A stretch of 64,000 bases of DNA from Xestospongia muta (GCA_963693285.1 OY848928.1:2294501-2358500); one strand, 5' to 3'. Shown: positions 1 to 13,200, counted from the first letter of the stretch. The notes: generated from the letters alone by a model not told the origin. Numbers and translations: made by a program.

Positions 1-746
1 GTATATTTAAGAGAGATAAACTTACTAAACTCTTTATATCAGCTTATTTAACCAGTTTTCACAGTTAATTTCTAATCTTTTTCAACTTTGAAAAAGCTCT
101 AAACTCTTTATTTTAGAGTTTTAACCTATTTAGACTACTTTATTAGTATATTTAAGAGAGATAAACTTACTAAACTCTTTAGATCAGCTTATTTAACCAG
201 TTTTCACAGTTAATTTCTAATCTTTTTTACCTTTATAAAAGCTCTAAACTCTTTATTTTAGAGTTTTAACCTATTTAGACTACTTTATTAGTATATTTAA
301 GACAGATAAACTTACTAAACTCTTTAGATCAGCTTATTTAACCAGTTTTCAGTTAATTTCTAATCTTTTTCAACATTCAAAAAGCTCTAAACTCTTTATT
401 TTAGAGTTTTAACCTATTTAGACTACTTTATTAGTATATTTAAGACAGATAAACTTACTAAACTCTTTAGATCAGCTTATTTAACCAGTTTTCACAGTTA
501 TTTCTAATCTTTTTCAACTTTGAAAAAGCTCTAAACTCTTTATTTTAGAGTTTTAACCTATTTAGACTACTTTATTAGTATATTTAAGACAGATAAACTT
601 ACTAAACTCTTTAGATCAGCTTATTTAACCAGTTTTCACAGTTAATTTCTAATCTTTTTTAAGTTTGAAAAAGCTCTAAACTCTTTATTTTAGAGTTTTA
701 ACCTATTTAGACTACTTTATTAGTATATTTAAGACAGATAAACTTA

Positions 747-759
747 CTAAACTCTTTAG
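747..759. repeat. Small dyad CTAAA-CTC-TTTAG inside the monomer
   Basis: CTAAA (747-751) and TTTAG (755-759) are a perfect 5-bp inverted repeat around CTC, at monomer positions 25-37. The first 12 bases, CTAAACTCTTTA, recur at monomer positions 99-110 (821-832 in this unit), 74 bp further on, inside the larger dyad. Each monomer therefore holds two spaced copies of the same 12-base word, close to half a unit apart. The word is well kept, with recurrent variants such as TAAAGTCTTTAG and TAAACTCTTAAAT that mark haplotypes. Confidence 0.75.
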
Positions 760-798
760 ATCAGCTTATTTAACCAGTTTTCACAGTTAATTTCTAAT

Positions 799-818
799 CT
801 TTTTTAACTTTCAAAAAG
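799..818 (+). repeat. Variable T-tract/A-tract segment of the monomer
   Basis: Between TAAT and GCTCTAAAC each unit carries a T run, a short AACTTT or ACCTTT core and an A run. This roughly 20-base segment shows more differences than any other part of the unit. Common forms are TTTTTTACCTTTAAAAAAG, TTTTTCAACTTTGAAAAAG, TTTTTTAACTTTCAAAAAG and TTTTTTAACTTTTAGAAAG. These forms work as haplotype tags for tracing copies. The flanking dyad and the following 50-60 bases are much more constant. A T tract and an A tract about one helical turn apart would be expected to favour intrinsic curvature, although this was not computed. Confidence 0.7.
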
Positions 819-843
819 CTCTAAACTCTTTATTTTAGAGTTT
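819..843. repeat. Conserved dyad inside each monomer (overlapping inverted repeats)
   Basis: Two overlapping perfect 7-bp inverted repeats sit in monomer positions 97-121. CTCTAAA (819-825) pairs with TTTAGAG (834-840) around an 8-base spacer, and AAACTCT (823-829) pairs with AGAGTTT (837-843) around a 7-base spacer. The element is preserved in the great majority of units on both arms, while the segment just upstream is highly variable. That makes it the best candidate within the monomer for a protein-binding dyad or a cruciform-forming site. It is not a known CENP-B box, which contains CpG and is G-rich. A bacterial-type terminator reading is not supported because no gene is nearby. Function is inference only. 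Confidence 0.75.
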
Positions 844-3019
844 TAACCTATTTAGACTACTTTATTAGTATATTTAAGACAGATAAACTTACTAAACTCT
901 TTAGATCAGCTTATTTAACCAGTTTTCACAGTTAATTTCTAATCCTTTTCAACATTCAAAAAGCTCTAAACTCTTTATTTTAGAGTTTTCACCTATTTAG
1001 ACTACTTTATTAGTATATTTAAGACAGATAAACTTACTAAACTTTTTAGATCAGCGTATTTAACCAGTTTTCACAGTTAATTTCTAATCTTTTTCAACTT
1101 TCAAAAAGCTCTAAACTCTTTATTTTAGAGTTTTAACCTATTTAGATTACTTTATTAGTATATTTAAGACAGATAAACTTACTAAACTCTTTAGTTAAGC
1201 TTATTTAACCAGTTTTCACAGTTAATTTCTAATCTTTTTAAACTTTCAAAAAACTCTAAACTCTTTATTTTAGAGTTTTAACCTATTTAGACTACTTTAT
1301 TAGTATATTTAAGACAGATAAACTTACTAAACTCTTTAGATCAGCTTATTTAACCAGTTTTCACAGTTAATTTCTAATCTTTTTTACCTTTAAAAAAGCT
1401 CTAAACTCTTTATTTTAGAGTTTTAACCTATTTAGACTACTTTATTAGTATATTTAAGACAGATAAACTTACTAAACTCTTTAGATCAGCTTATTTAACC
1501 AGTTTTCACAGTTAATTTCTAATTTTTTTACCTTTGAAAAAGCTCTAAACTCTTTATTTTAGAGTTTTAACCTATTTAGACTACTTTATTAGTATATTTA
1601 AGACAGATAAACTTACTAAACTCTTTAGATCAGCTTATTTAACCAGTTTTCACAGTTAATTTCTAATCTTTTTTACCTTTCAAAAAGCTCTAAACTCTTT
1701 ATTTTAGAGTTTTAACCTATTTAGACTACTTTATTAGTATATTTAAGACAGATAAACTTACTAAACTCTTTAGATCAGCTTATTTAACCAGTTTTCACAC
1801 TTAATTTCTAATCTTTTTTAACTTTGAAAAAGCTCTAAACTCTTTATTTTAGAGTTTTAACCTATTTAGACTACTTTATTAGTATATTTAAGACAGATAA
1901 ACTTACTAAACTCTTTAGATCAGCTTATTTAACCAGTTTTCACAGTTATTTTCTAATCTTTTTCAACTTTGAAAGAGTTCTAAACTCTTTATTTTAGAGT
2001 TTTAACCTATTTAGACTACTTTATTAGTATATTTAAGACAGATAAACTTACTAAACTCTTTAGATCAGCTTATTTAACCAGTTTTCACAGTTAATTTCTA
2101 ATCTTTTTTACCTTTAAAAAAGCTCTAAACTCTTTATTTTAGAGTTTTAACCTATTTAGACTACTTTATTAGTATATTTAAGACAGATAAACTTTGTAAA
2201 CTCTTTAGATCAGCTTATTTAACCAGTTTTCACACTTAATTTCTAATCTTTTTAACTTTCAAAAAGCTCTAAACTCTTTATTTTAGAGTTTTAACCTATT
2301 TAGACTACTTAATTAGTATATTTAAGAGAGATAAACTTACTAAACTCTTTAGATCAGCTTATTTAACCAGTTTTCACAGTTAATTTCTAATCTTTTTCAA
2401 CTTTCAAAAAGCTCTAAACTCTTTATTTTAGAGTTTTAACCTATTTAGACTACTTTATTAGTATATTTAAGAGAGATAAACTTACTAAACTCTTTAGATC
2501 AGCTTATTTAACGAGTTTTCACATTAATTTCTAATCTTTTTTACCTTTATAAAAGCTCTAACTCTTTATTTTAGAGTTTTAACCTATTTAGACTACTTTA
2601 TTAGTATATTTAAGAGAGATAAACTTACTAAACTCTTTAGATCAGCTTATTTAACCAGTTTTCACAGTTAATTTCTAATCTTTTTCAACATTCAAAATGC
2701 TCTAAACTTTTTATTTTAGAGTTTTAACCTATTTAGACTACTTTATTAGTATATTTAAGAGAGATAAACTTACTAAACTCTTTAGATCAGCTTATTTAAC
2801 CAGTTTTCACAGTTAATTTCTAATCATTTTTACCTTAAAAAAAGCTATAAACTCTTTATTTTAGAGTTTTAACCTATTTAGACTACTTTATTAGTATATT
2901 TCAGGCACATAAACTTACTAAACTCTTTAGATCAGCTTATTTAACCACATTTCACAGTTAATTTCTAATTTTTTTTACATTTAAAAAAGCTCTAAACTCT
3001 TTATTTTAGAGTTTTAACC

Positions 3020-6000
3020 TATTTAGACTACTTTATTAGTATATTTAAGACAGATAAACTTACTAAACTTTTTAGATCAGCTTATTTAACCAGGTTTCAC
3101 AGTTAATTTCTAATCTTTTTTACCTTTAAAAAAGCTCTAAACTCTTTATTTTAGAGTTTTAACCTATTTAGACTACTTTATTAGTATATTTAAGAGAGAT
3201 AAAGTTACTAAACTCTTTAGATCAGCTTATTTAACCAGGTTTCACAGTTAATTTCTAATCTTTTTTACCTTTGAAAAAGCTCTAAACTCTTTATTTTAGA
3301 GTTTTAAACTATTTAGACTACTTTATTAGTATTTTTAAGAGAGAAAAACTTACCAAACTCTTTAGATCAGCTTATTTAACCAGTTTTTACAGTTAATTTC
3401 TAATCTTTTTTAACTTTCAAAAAGCTCTAAACTCTTTATTTTAGAGTTTTAAACTATTTAGACTACTTTATTAGTATATTTAAGAGAGATAAACTTATTA
3501 AACTCTTTAGATCAGCTTATTTAACCAGGTTTCACAGTTAATTTCTAATCTTTTTTACCTTTAAAAAAGCTCTAAACTCTTTATTTTAGAGTTTTAACCT
3601 ATTTAGACTACTTTATTAGTATATTTAAGACAGATAAACTTACTAAACTCTTTAGATCAGCTTATTTAACCAGTTTTCACAGTTAATTTCTAATCTTTGT
3701 TACCTTTGAAAAAGCTCTAAACTCTTTATTTTAGAGTTTGAAACTATTTAGACTACTTTATTAGTATATTTAAGACAGATAAACTTACTAAACTCTTTAG
3801 ATCAGCTTATTTAACCAGTTTTCACAGTTAATTTCTAATCTTTTTTAACTTTCAAAAAGCTCTAGACTCTTTATTTTAGAGTTTTAACCTATTTAGACTA
3901 CTTTATTAGTATATTTAAGACAGATAAACTTACTAAACTCTTTAGATCAGCTTATTTAACCAGTTTTCACAGTTAATTTCTAATCTTTTTTACCTTTAAA
4001 AAAGCTCTAAACTCTTTATTTTAGAGTTTTAACCTATTTAGACTACTTTATTAGTATATTTAAGAGAGATAAACTTACTAAACTCTTTAGATCAGCTTAT
4101 TTAACCAGTTTTCACAGTTAATTTCTAATCTTTTTCAACTTTTAAAAAGCTCTAAACTCTTTATTTTAGAGTTTTAACCTATTTAGACTACTTTATTAGT
4201 ATATTTAAGAGAGATAAACTTACTAAACTCTTTAGATCAGCTTATTTAACCAGTTTTCACAGTTAATTTCTAATCTTTTTTAACTTTCAAAAAGATCTAA
4301 ACTCTTTATTTTAGAGTTTTAACCTATTTAGACTACTTTATTAGTATATTTAAGACAGATAAACTTACTAAACTCTTTAGATCAGCTTATTTAACCAGTT
4401 TTCACAGTTAATTTCTAATTGTTTTCAACTTTCAAAAAGCTCTAAACTCTTTATTTTAGAGTTTTAACCTATTTAGACTACTTTATTAGTATATTTAAGA
4501 CAGATAAACTTACTAAACTCTTTAGATCAGCTTATTTAACCAGTTTTCACAGTTAATTTCTAATCTTTTTTACCTTTAAAAAAGCTCTAAACTCTTTATT
4601 TTAGAGTTTTAACCTATTTAGACTACTTTATTAGTATATTTAAGACAGATAAACTTACTAAACTCTTTAGATCAGCTAATGTAACCACATTTCATAGTTA
4701 ATTTCTAATCTTATTTACCTTTAAAAAAGCTCTAAACTCTTTATTTTAGAGTTTTAACCTATTTAGACTACTTTATTAGTATATTTAAGAGAGATAAACC
4801 TACTAAACTCTTTAGATCAGCTTATTTAACCAGTTTTCAGAGTTAATTTCTAATCTTTTTTACCTTTAAAAAAGCTCTAAACTCTTTATTTTAGAGTTTT
4901 AACCTATTTAGACTACTTTATTAGTATATTTAAGACAGATAAACTTACTAAACTCTTTAGATCAGCTTATTTAACCAGTTTTCACAGTTAATTTCTAATC
5001 ATTTTTACCTTTAAAAAAGCTCTAAACTCTTTATTTTAGAGTTTTAACCTATTTAGACTACTTTATTAGTATATTTAAGAGAGATAAACTTACTAAACTC
5101 TTTAGATCAGCTTATTTAACCAGTTTTCACAGTTAATTTCTACTTTTTTTTTACCTTTGAAAAAGCTCTAAACTCTTTATTTTAGAGTTTTAACCTATTT
5201 AGACTACTTTATTAGTATATTTAAGACAGATAAACTTACTAAACTCTTTAGATCAGCTTATTTAACCAGTTTTCACAGTTAATTTCTAATCTTTTTTAAC
5301 TTTCAAAAAGCTCTAAACTCTTTATTTTAGAGTTTTAACCTCATTAGACTACTTTATTATTATATTTAAGACAGATAAACTTACTAAACTCTTTAGATCA
5401 GCTTATTTAACCAGTTTTCACAGTTAATTTCTAATCTTTTTTACCTTTAAAAAAGCTCTAAACTCTTTATTTTAGAGTTTTAACCTATTTAGACTACTTT
5501 ATTAGTATATTTAAGACAGATAAACTTACTAAACTCTTTAGATCAGCTTATTTAACCAGTTTTCACAGTTAATTTCTAATCTTTTTTAACTTTTAGAAAG
5601 CTCTAAACTCTTTATTTTAGAGTTTTAACCTATTTAGACTACTTTATTAGTATATTTAAGACAGATAAACTTACTAAACTCTTTAGATCAGCTTATTAAA
5701 CCACTTTTCACAGTTAATTTCTAATCATTTTTAACTTTCAAAAAGCTCTAAACTCTTTATTTTAGAGTTTTAAACTATTTAGACTACTTTATTAGTATGT
5801 TTAAGAGAGATAAAATTACAAAACTCTTTAGATCACCTTATTTAACCAGTTTTCACAGTTAATTTCTAATCTTTTTTAACTTTCAAAAAGCTCTAAACTC
5901 TTTATTTTAGAGTTTTAACCTATTTAGACTACTTTATTAGTATATTTAAGACAGATAAACTTACTAAAGTCTTTAGATCACCTTATTTAACCAGTTTTCA

Positions 6001-7720
6001 GAGTTAATTTCTAATCTTTTTTACCTTTAAAAAAGCTCTAAACTCTTTATTTTAGAGTTTTAACCTATTTAGACTACTTTATTAGTATATTTAAGACAGA
6101 TAAACTTACTAAACTCTTTAGATCAGCTTATTTAACCAGGTTTCACAGTTAATTTCTAATCTTTTTTACCTTTAAAAAACCTCTAAACTCTTTATTTTAG
6201 AGTTTTAACCTATTTAGACTACTTTATTAGTATATTTAAGACAGATAAACTTACTAAACTCTTTAGATCAGCTTATTTAACCAGTTTTCACAGTTAATTT
6301 CTAATCTTTTTTACCTTTAAAAAAGCTCTAAACTCTTTATTTTAGAGTTTTAACCTATTTAGACTACTTTATTAGTATATTTAAGAGAGATAAACTTACT
6401 AAACTCTTTAGATCAGCTTATTTAACCAGTTTTCACAGTTAATTTCTAATCTTTTTCAACTTTCAAAAAGCTCTAAACTCTTTATTTTAGAGTTTTAACC
6501 TATTTAGACTACTTTATTAGTATATTTAAGACAGATAAACTTACTAAACTCTTTAGATCAGCTTATTTAACCAGTTTTCACAGTTAATTTCTAATCTTTT
6601 TTAACTTTTAGAAAGCTCTAAACTCTTTTTTTAGAGTTTTAACCTATTTAGACTACTTTATTAGTATATTTAAGACACATAAACTTACTAAACTCTTAAA
6701 TCAGCTTATTTAACCAGTTTTCACAGTTAATTTCTAATTTTTTTTACCTTTAAAAAAGCTCTAAACTCTTTATTTTAGAGTTTTAACCTATTTAGACTAC
6801 TTTATTAGTATATTTAAGAGAGATAAACTTACTAAACTCTTTAGATCAGCTTATTTAACCAGTTTTTACAGTTAATTTCTATTCTTTTTTAACTTTCAAA
6901 AAGCTCTAAACTCTTTATTTTAGTGTTTTAACCTATTTAGACTACTTTATTAGTATATTTAAGACAGATAAACTTACTAAACTCTTTAGATCAACTTATT
7001 TAACCAGTTTTCACAGTTAATTTCTAATCTTTTTCAACTTTGAAAAAGCTCTAAACTCTTTATTTTAGAGTTTTAACCTATTTAGACTACTTTATTAGTA
7101 TATTTCACACACATAAACTTACTAAACTCTTAAATCAGCTTATTTAACCAGTTTTCACAGTTAATTTCTAATTTTTTTACCTTTAAAAAAGTTCTAAACT
7201 CTTTATTTTAGAGTTTTAACCTATTTAGACTACTTTATTAGTATATTTAAGACAGATAAACTTACTAAACTCTTTAGATCAGCTTATTTAACCAGTTTTC
7301 ACAGTTAATTTCTAATCTTTTTCAACTTTCAAAAAGATCTAATCTCTTTATTTTAGAGTTTTAACCTATTTAGACTACTTTATTAGTATATTTAAGACAG
7401 ATAAACTTACTAAACTCTTTAGATCAGCTTATTTAACCAGTTTTCACAGTTAATTTCTAATCTTTTTTACCTTTAAAAAAGCTCTAAACTCTTTATTTTA
7501 GAGTTTTATCCTATTTAGACTACTTTATTAGTATATTTAAGAGAGATAAACTTACTAAACTCTTTAGATCAGCTTATTTAACCAGTTTTCACAGTTAATT
7601 TCTAATCTTTGTCAACTTTCAAAAAAGCTGTAAACTCTTCATTTTAGAGTTTTAACCTATTTAGACTACTTTATTAGTATATTTAAGACAGATAAACTTA
7701 CTAAACTCTTTAGATCAGCT
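3020..7720 (+). repeat. Higher-order copy 1 in left arm (~4.7 kb)
   Basis: This stretch shares an ordered series of rare variants with about 7.8-13.09 kb. Anchors (copy 1 / copy 2): GTATTTTTAAGAGAG 3,330/8,113; AAACTTATTA 3,491/8,999; TCTAGACT 3,861/9,369; CCACAT 4,685/10,193; altered CCTC(T/A)TTAGAC 5,339/10,411; GCTTATTAAACC 5,691/10,763; AACCTCTAAAC 6,179/11,251; GTGTTTTA 6,923/12,141; CACACAT 7,108/12,326; AAAAAGATCTAATCTC 7,331/12,550; GAGTTTTATCC 7,501/12,865; GCTGTAAAC 7,627/12,991. Offsets are 33, 38, 35, 36 and 37 monomers in turn, so the copies differ by gains and losses of whole monomers. This is a higher-order repeat of about 33-38 units. Confidence 0.88.
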
Positions 7721-7799
7721 TATTTAACCAGTTTTCACAGTTAATTTCTAATCTTTTTCAACTTTCAAAAAGCTCTAAACTCTTTATTTTAGAGTTTTA

Positions 7800-10700
7800 A
7801 CCTATTTAGACTACTTTATTAGTATATTTAAGACAGATAAACTTACTAAACTCTTTAGATCAGCTTATTTAACCAGGTTTCACAGTTAATTTCTAATCTT
7901 TTTTACCTTTAAAAAAGCTCTAAACTCTTTATTTTAGAGTTTTAACCTATTTAGACTACTTTATTAGTATATTTAAGAGAGATAAACTTACTAAACTCTT
8001 TAGATCAGCTTATTTAACCAGTTTTCACAGTTAATTTCTAATCTTTTTTACCTTTGAAAAAGCTCTAAACTCTTTATTTTAGAGTTTTAAACTATTTAGA
8101 CTACTTTATTAGTATTTTTAAGAGAGATAAACTTACCAAACTCTTTAGATCAGCTTATTTAACCAGTTTTCACAGTTAATTTCTAATCTTTTTTAACTTT
8201 CAAAAAGCTCTAAACTCTTTATTTTAGAGTTTTAACCTATTTAGACTACTTTATTAGTATATTTAAGACAGATAAACTTACTAAACTCTTTAGATCAGCT
8301 TATTTAACCAGTTTTCACCGTTAATTTCTAATCTTTTTTACCTTTAAAAAAGCTCTAAACTCTTTATTTTAGAGTTTTAACCTATTTAGACTACTTTATT
8401 AGTATATTTAAGAGAGATAAACTTACTAAACTCTTTAGATCAGCTTATTTAACCAGGTTTCACAGTTAATTTCTAATCTTTTTTACCTTTAAAAAAGTTC
8501 TAAACTCTTTATTTTAGAGTTTTAACCTATTTAGACTACTTTATTAGTATATTTAAGACAGATAAACTTACTAAACTCTTTAGATCAGCTTATTTAACCA
8601 CATTTCACAGTTAATTTCTAATCCTTTTTACCTTTAAAAAAGCTCTAAACTCTTTATTTTAGAGTTTTAACCTATTTGGACTACTTTATTAGTATATTTA
8701 AGACAGATAAACTTACTAAACTCTTTAGATCAGCTTATTTAACCAGTTTTCACAGTTAATTTCTAATCTTTTTTACCTTCAAAAAAGCTCTAGACTCTTT
8801 ATTTTAGAGTTTTAACCTATTTAGACTACTTTATTAGTATATTTAAGAGAGATAAACTTACTAAACTCTTTAGATCAGCTTATTTAACCAGTTTTCACAG
8901 TTAATTTCTAATCTTTTTTACCTTTAAAAAAGCTCTAAACTCTTTATTTTAGAGTTTTAACCTATTTAGACTACTTTATTAGTATATTTAAGAGAGATAA
9001 ACTTATTAAACTCTTTAGATCAGCTTATTTAACCAGGTTTCACAGTTAATTTCTAATCTTTTTTACCTTTAAAAAAGCTCTAAACTCTTTATTTTAGAGT
9101 TTTAACCTATTTAGACTACTTTATTAGTATATTTAAGACAGATAAACTTACTAAACTCTTTAGATCAGCTTATTTAACCAGTTTTCACAGTTAATTTCTA
9201 ATCTTTTTTACCTTTGAAAAAGCTCTAAACTCTTTATTTTAGAGTTTTAAACTATTTAGACTACTTTATTAGTATATTTTAGACAGATAAACTTACTAAA
9301 CTCTTTAGATCAGCTTATTTAACCAGTTTTCACAGTTAATTTCTAATCTTTTTTAACTTTCAAAAAGCTCTAGACTCTTTATTTTAGAGTTTTAACCTAT
9401 TTAGACTACTTTATTAGTATATTTAAGACAGATAAACTTACTAAACTCTTTAGATCAGCTTATTTAACCAGTTTTCAGAGTTAATTTCTAATCTTTTTTA
9501 CCTTTAAAAAAGCTCTAAACTCTTTATTTTAGAGTTTTAACCTATTTAGACTACTTTATTAGTATATTTAAGAGAGATAAACTTACTAAACTCTTTAGAT
9601 CAGCTTATTTAACCAGTTTTCACAGTTAATTTCTAATCTTTTTCAACTTTTAAAAAGCTCTAAACTCTTTATTTTAGAGTTTTAACCTATTTAGACTACT
9701 TTATTAGTATATTTAAGAGAGATAAACTTACTAAACTCTTTAGATCAGCTTATTTAACCAGTTTTGACAGTTAATTTCTAATCTTTTTTAACTTTCAAAA
9801 AGATCTAAACTCTTTATTTTAGAGTTTTAACCTATTTAGACTACTTTATTAGTATATTTAAGACAGATAAACTTACTAAACTCTTTAGATCAGCTTATTT
9901 AACCAGTTTTCACAGTTAATTTCTAATTGTTTTTAACTTTCAAAAAGCTCTAAACTCTTTATTTTAGAGTTTTAACCTATTTAGACTACTTTATTAGTAT
10001 ATTTAAGACAGATAAACTTACTAAACTCTTTAGATCAGCTTATTTAACCAGTTTTCACAGTTAATTTCTAATCTTTTTCACCTTTAAAAAAGCTCCAAAC
10101 TCTTTATTTTAGAGTTTTAACCTATTTAGACTACTTTATTAGTATATTTAAGACAGATAAACTTACTAAACTCTTTAGATCAGCTTATTTAACCACATTT
10201 CACAGTTAATTTCTAGTCTTATTTACCTTTAAAAAAGCTCTAAACTCTTTATTTTAGAGTTTTAACCTATTTAGACTACTTTATTAGTATATTTAAGAGA
10301 GATAAACTTACTAAACTCTTTAGATCAGCTTATTTAACCAGTTTTCGCAGTTAATTTCTAATCTTTTTTAACTTTCAAAAAGCTCTAAACTCTTTATTTT
10401 AGAGTTTTAACCTCTTTAGACTACTTTATTATTATATTTAAGACAGATAAACTTACTAAACTCTTTAGATCAGCTTATTTAACCAGTTTTCACAGTTAAT
10501 TTCTAATCTTTTTTACCTTTAAAAAAGCTCTAAACTCTTTATTTTAGAGTTTTAACCTATTTAGACTACTTTATTAGTATATTTAAGACAGATAAACTTA
10601 CTAAACTCTTTAGATCAGCTTATTTAACCAGTTTTGACAGTTAATTTCTAATCTTTTTTAACTTTTAGAAAGCTCTAAACTCTTTATTTTAGAGTTTTAA

Positions 10701-13090
10701 CCTATTTAGACTACTTTATTAGTATATTTAAGACAGATAAACTTACTAAACTCTTTAGATCAGCTTATTAAACCACTTTTCACAGTTAATTTCTAATCAT
10801 TTTTAACTTTCAAAAAGCTCTAAACTCTTTATTTTAGAGTTTTAAACTATTTAGACTACTTTATTAGTATGTTTAAGAGAGATAAAATTACAAAACTCTT
10901 TAGATCACCTTATTTAACCAGTTTTCACAGTTAATTTCTAATCTTTTTTAACTTTCAAAAAGCTCTAAACTCTTTATTTTAGAGTTTTAACCTATTTAGA
11001 CTACTTTATTAGTATATTTAAGACAGATAAACTTACTAAAGTCTTTAGATCACCTTATTTAACCAGTTTTCAGAGTTAATTTCTAATCTTTTTTACCTTT
11101 AAAAAAGCTCTAAACTCTTTATTTTAGAGTTTTAACCTATTTAGACTACTTTATTAGTATATTTAAGACAGATAAACTTACTAAACTCTTTAGATCAGCT
11201 TATTTAACCAGGTTTCACAGTTAATTTCTAATCTTTTTTACCTTTAAAAAACCTCTAAACTCTTTATTTTAGAGTTTTAACCTATTTAGACTACTTTATT
11301 AGTATATTTAAGAGAGATAAACTTACTAAACTCTTTAGATCAGCTTATTTAACCAGTTTTCACACTTAATTTCTAATCTTTTTTACCTTTAAAAAAGCTC
11401 TAAACTCTTTATTTTAGAGTTTTAACCTATTTAGACTACTTTATTAGTATATTTAAGAGAGATAAACTTACTAAACTCTTTAGATCAGCTTATTTAACCA
11501 GTTTTCACAGTTAATTTCTAATCTTTTTTAACTTTAAAAAAGCTCTAAACTCTTTATTTTAGAGTTTTAACCTATTTAGACTACTTTATTAGTATATTTA
11601 AGACAGATAAACTTACTAAACTCTTTAGATCAGCTTATTTAACCAGTTTTCACAGTTAATTTCTAATCTTTTTCAACTTTAAAAAAGCTCTAAACTCTTT
11701 ATTTTAGAGTTTTAACCTATTTAGACTACTTTATTAGTATATTTAAGACAGATAAACTTACTAAACTCTTTAGATCAGCTTATTTAACCAGTTTTCACAG
11801 TTAATTTCTAATCTTTTTTAACTTTTAGAAAGCTCTAAACTCTTTATTTTAGAGTTTTAACCTATTTAGACTACTTTATTAGTATATTTAAGACACATAA
11901 ACTTACTAAACTCTTAAATCAGCTCATTTAACCAGTTTTCACAGTTAATTTCTAATTTTTTTTACCTTTAAAAAAGCTCTAAACTCTTTATTTTAGAGTT
12001 TTAACCTATTTAGACTACTTTATTAGTATATTTAAGAGAGATAAACTTACTAAACTCTTAAGATCAGCTTATTTAACCAGTTTTCACAGTTAATTTCTAA
12101 TCTTTTTTAACTTTCAAAAAGCTCTAAACTCTTTATTTTAGTGTTTTAACCTATTTAGACTACTTTATTAGTATATTTAAGACAGATAAACTTACTAAAC
12201 TCTTTAGATCAGCTTATTTAACCAGTTTTCACAGTTAATTTCTAATCTTTTTCAACTTTGAAAAAGCTCTAAACTCTTTATTTTAGAGTTTTAACCTATT
12301 TAGACTACTTTATTAGTATATTTAACACACATAAACTTACTAAACTCTTAAATCAGCTTATTTAACCAGTTTTCACAGTTAATTTCTAATTTTTTTTACC
12401 TTTAAAAAAGTTCTAAACTCTTTATTTTAGAGTTTTAACCTATTTAGACTACTTTATTAGTATATTTAAGACAGATAAACTTACTAAACTCTTTAGATCA
12501 GCTTATTTAACCAGTTTTCACAGTTAATTTCTAATCTTTTTCAACTTTCAAAAAGATCTAATCTCTTTATTTTAGAGTTTTAACCTATTTAGACTACTTT
12601 ATTAGTATATTTAAGACAGATAAACTTACTAAACTCTTTAGATCAGCTTATTTAACCAGTTTTCACAGTTAATTTCTAATTTTTTTCAACTTTGAAAAAG
12701 CTCTAAACTCTTTATTTTAGGGTTTTAACCTATTTAGACTCCTTTATTAGTATATTTAAGAGAGATAAACTTACTAAACTCTTTAGATCAGCTTATTTAA
12801 CCAGTTTTCACAGTTAATTTCTAATCTTTTTCACCTTTAAAAAAGCTCTAAACTCTTTATTTTAGAGTTTTATCCTATTTAGACTACTTTATTAGTATAT
12901 TTAAGAGAAATAAACTTACTAAACTCTTTAGATCAGCTTATTTAACCAGTTTTCACAGTTAATTTCTAATCTTTTTCAACTTTCAAAAAAGCTGTAAACT
13001 CTTCATTTTAGAGTTTTAACCTATTTAGACTACTTTATTAGTATATTTAAGACAGATAAACTTACTAAACTCTTTAGATCAGCTTATTTA
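7800..13090 (+). repeat. Higher-order copy 2 in left arm (~5.3 kb)
   Basis: This is the tandem partner of the 3.0-7.7 kb block, lying directly after it. It carries the same order of variant monomers, with extra monomers near 8.3-9.0 kb and 12.66-12.80 kb and a net loss of three between about 10.2 and 10.4 kb. The unit with GTATGTTTAAG and AAAATTACAAAAC at about 10,870-10,900, a rare combination, matches 5,798-5,825 in copy 1. A further, more fragmentary copy of part of the block continues in 14.3-15.1 kb, where TTTTAAACTATTTAGAC at 14,464 precedes CAACTTTTAAAAAG and then AAAAAGATCTAAAC in the same order. Confidence 0.85.
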
Positions 13091-13200
13091 ACCAGTTTTC
13101 ACAGTTAATTTCTAATCTTTTTCAACTTTCAAAAAGCTCTAAACTCTTCATTTTAGAGTTTTAACCTATTTAGACTACTTTATTAGTATATTTAAGACAG

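Larger units (their letters stand above)
723..867 (+). repeat. Representative full-length monomer (145 bp)
   Basis: This unit matches the majority sequence at nearly every position and serves as reference. Position 1 is the G of GTATATTTAAG. Landmarks: 1-11 GTATATTTAAG; a C/G dimorphism at about position 13 (GACAG or GAGAG); 25-37 the small dyad CTAAA-CTC-TTTAG; 77-96 a variable T-tract/A-tract segment; 97-121 a larger dyad; then a highly conserved stretch through TTTAACCTATTTAGACTAC to the next unit. The majority sequence has 34 G or C in 145 bases (about 23% GC) and no CpG. Most CpGs in the window come from point variants such as AACCGG, AAGCCGAT and AACGGTG. A length of 145 is very close to the DNA wrapped on one nucleosome core, which is an observation of size only. 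Confidence 0.95.

Noticed and set aside
723..735. TATA-box promoter (GTATATTTAAG)
   Set aside because: In a 77% AT satellite such words are expected. There is no associated gene or other promoter element, so I do not call a promoter in every unit.
819..843. Intrinsic transcription terminator
   Set aside because: The dyad is AT-rich, has no following T run in a consistent place, recurs hundreds of times and has no gene upstream.
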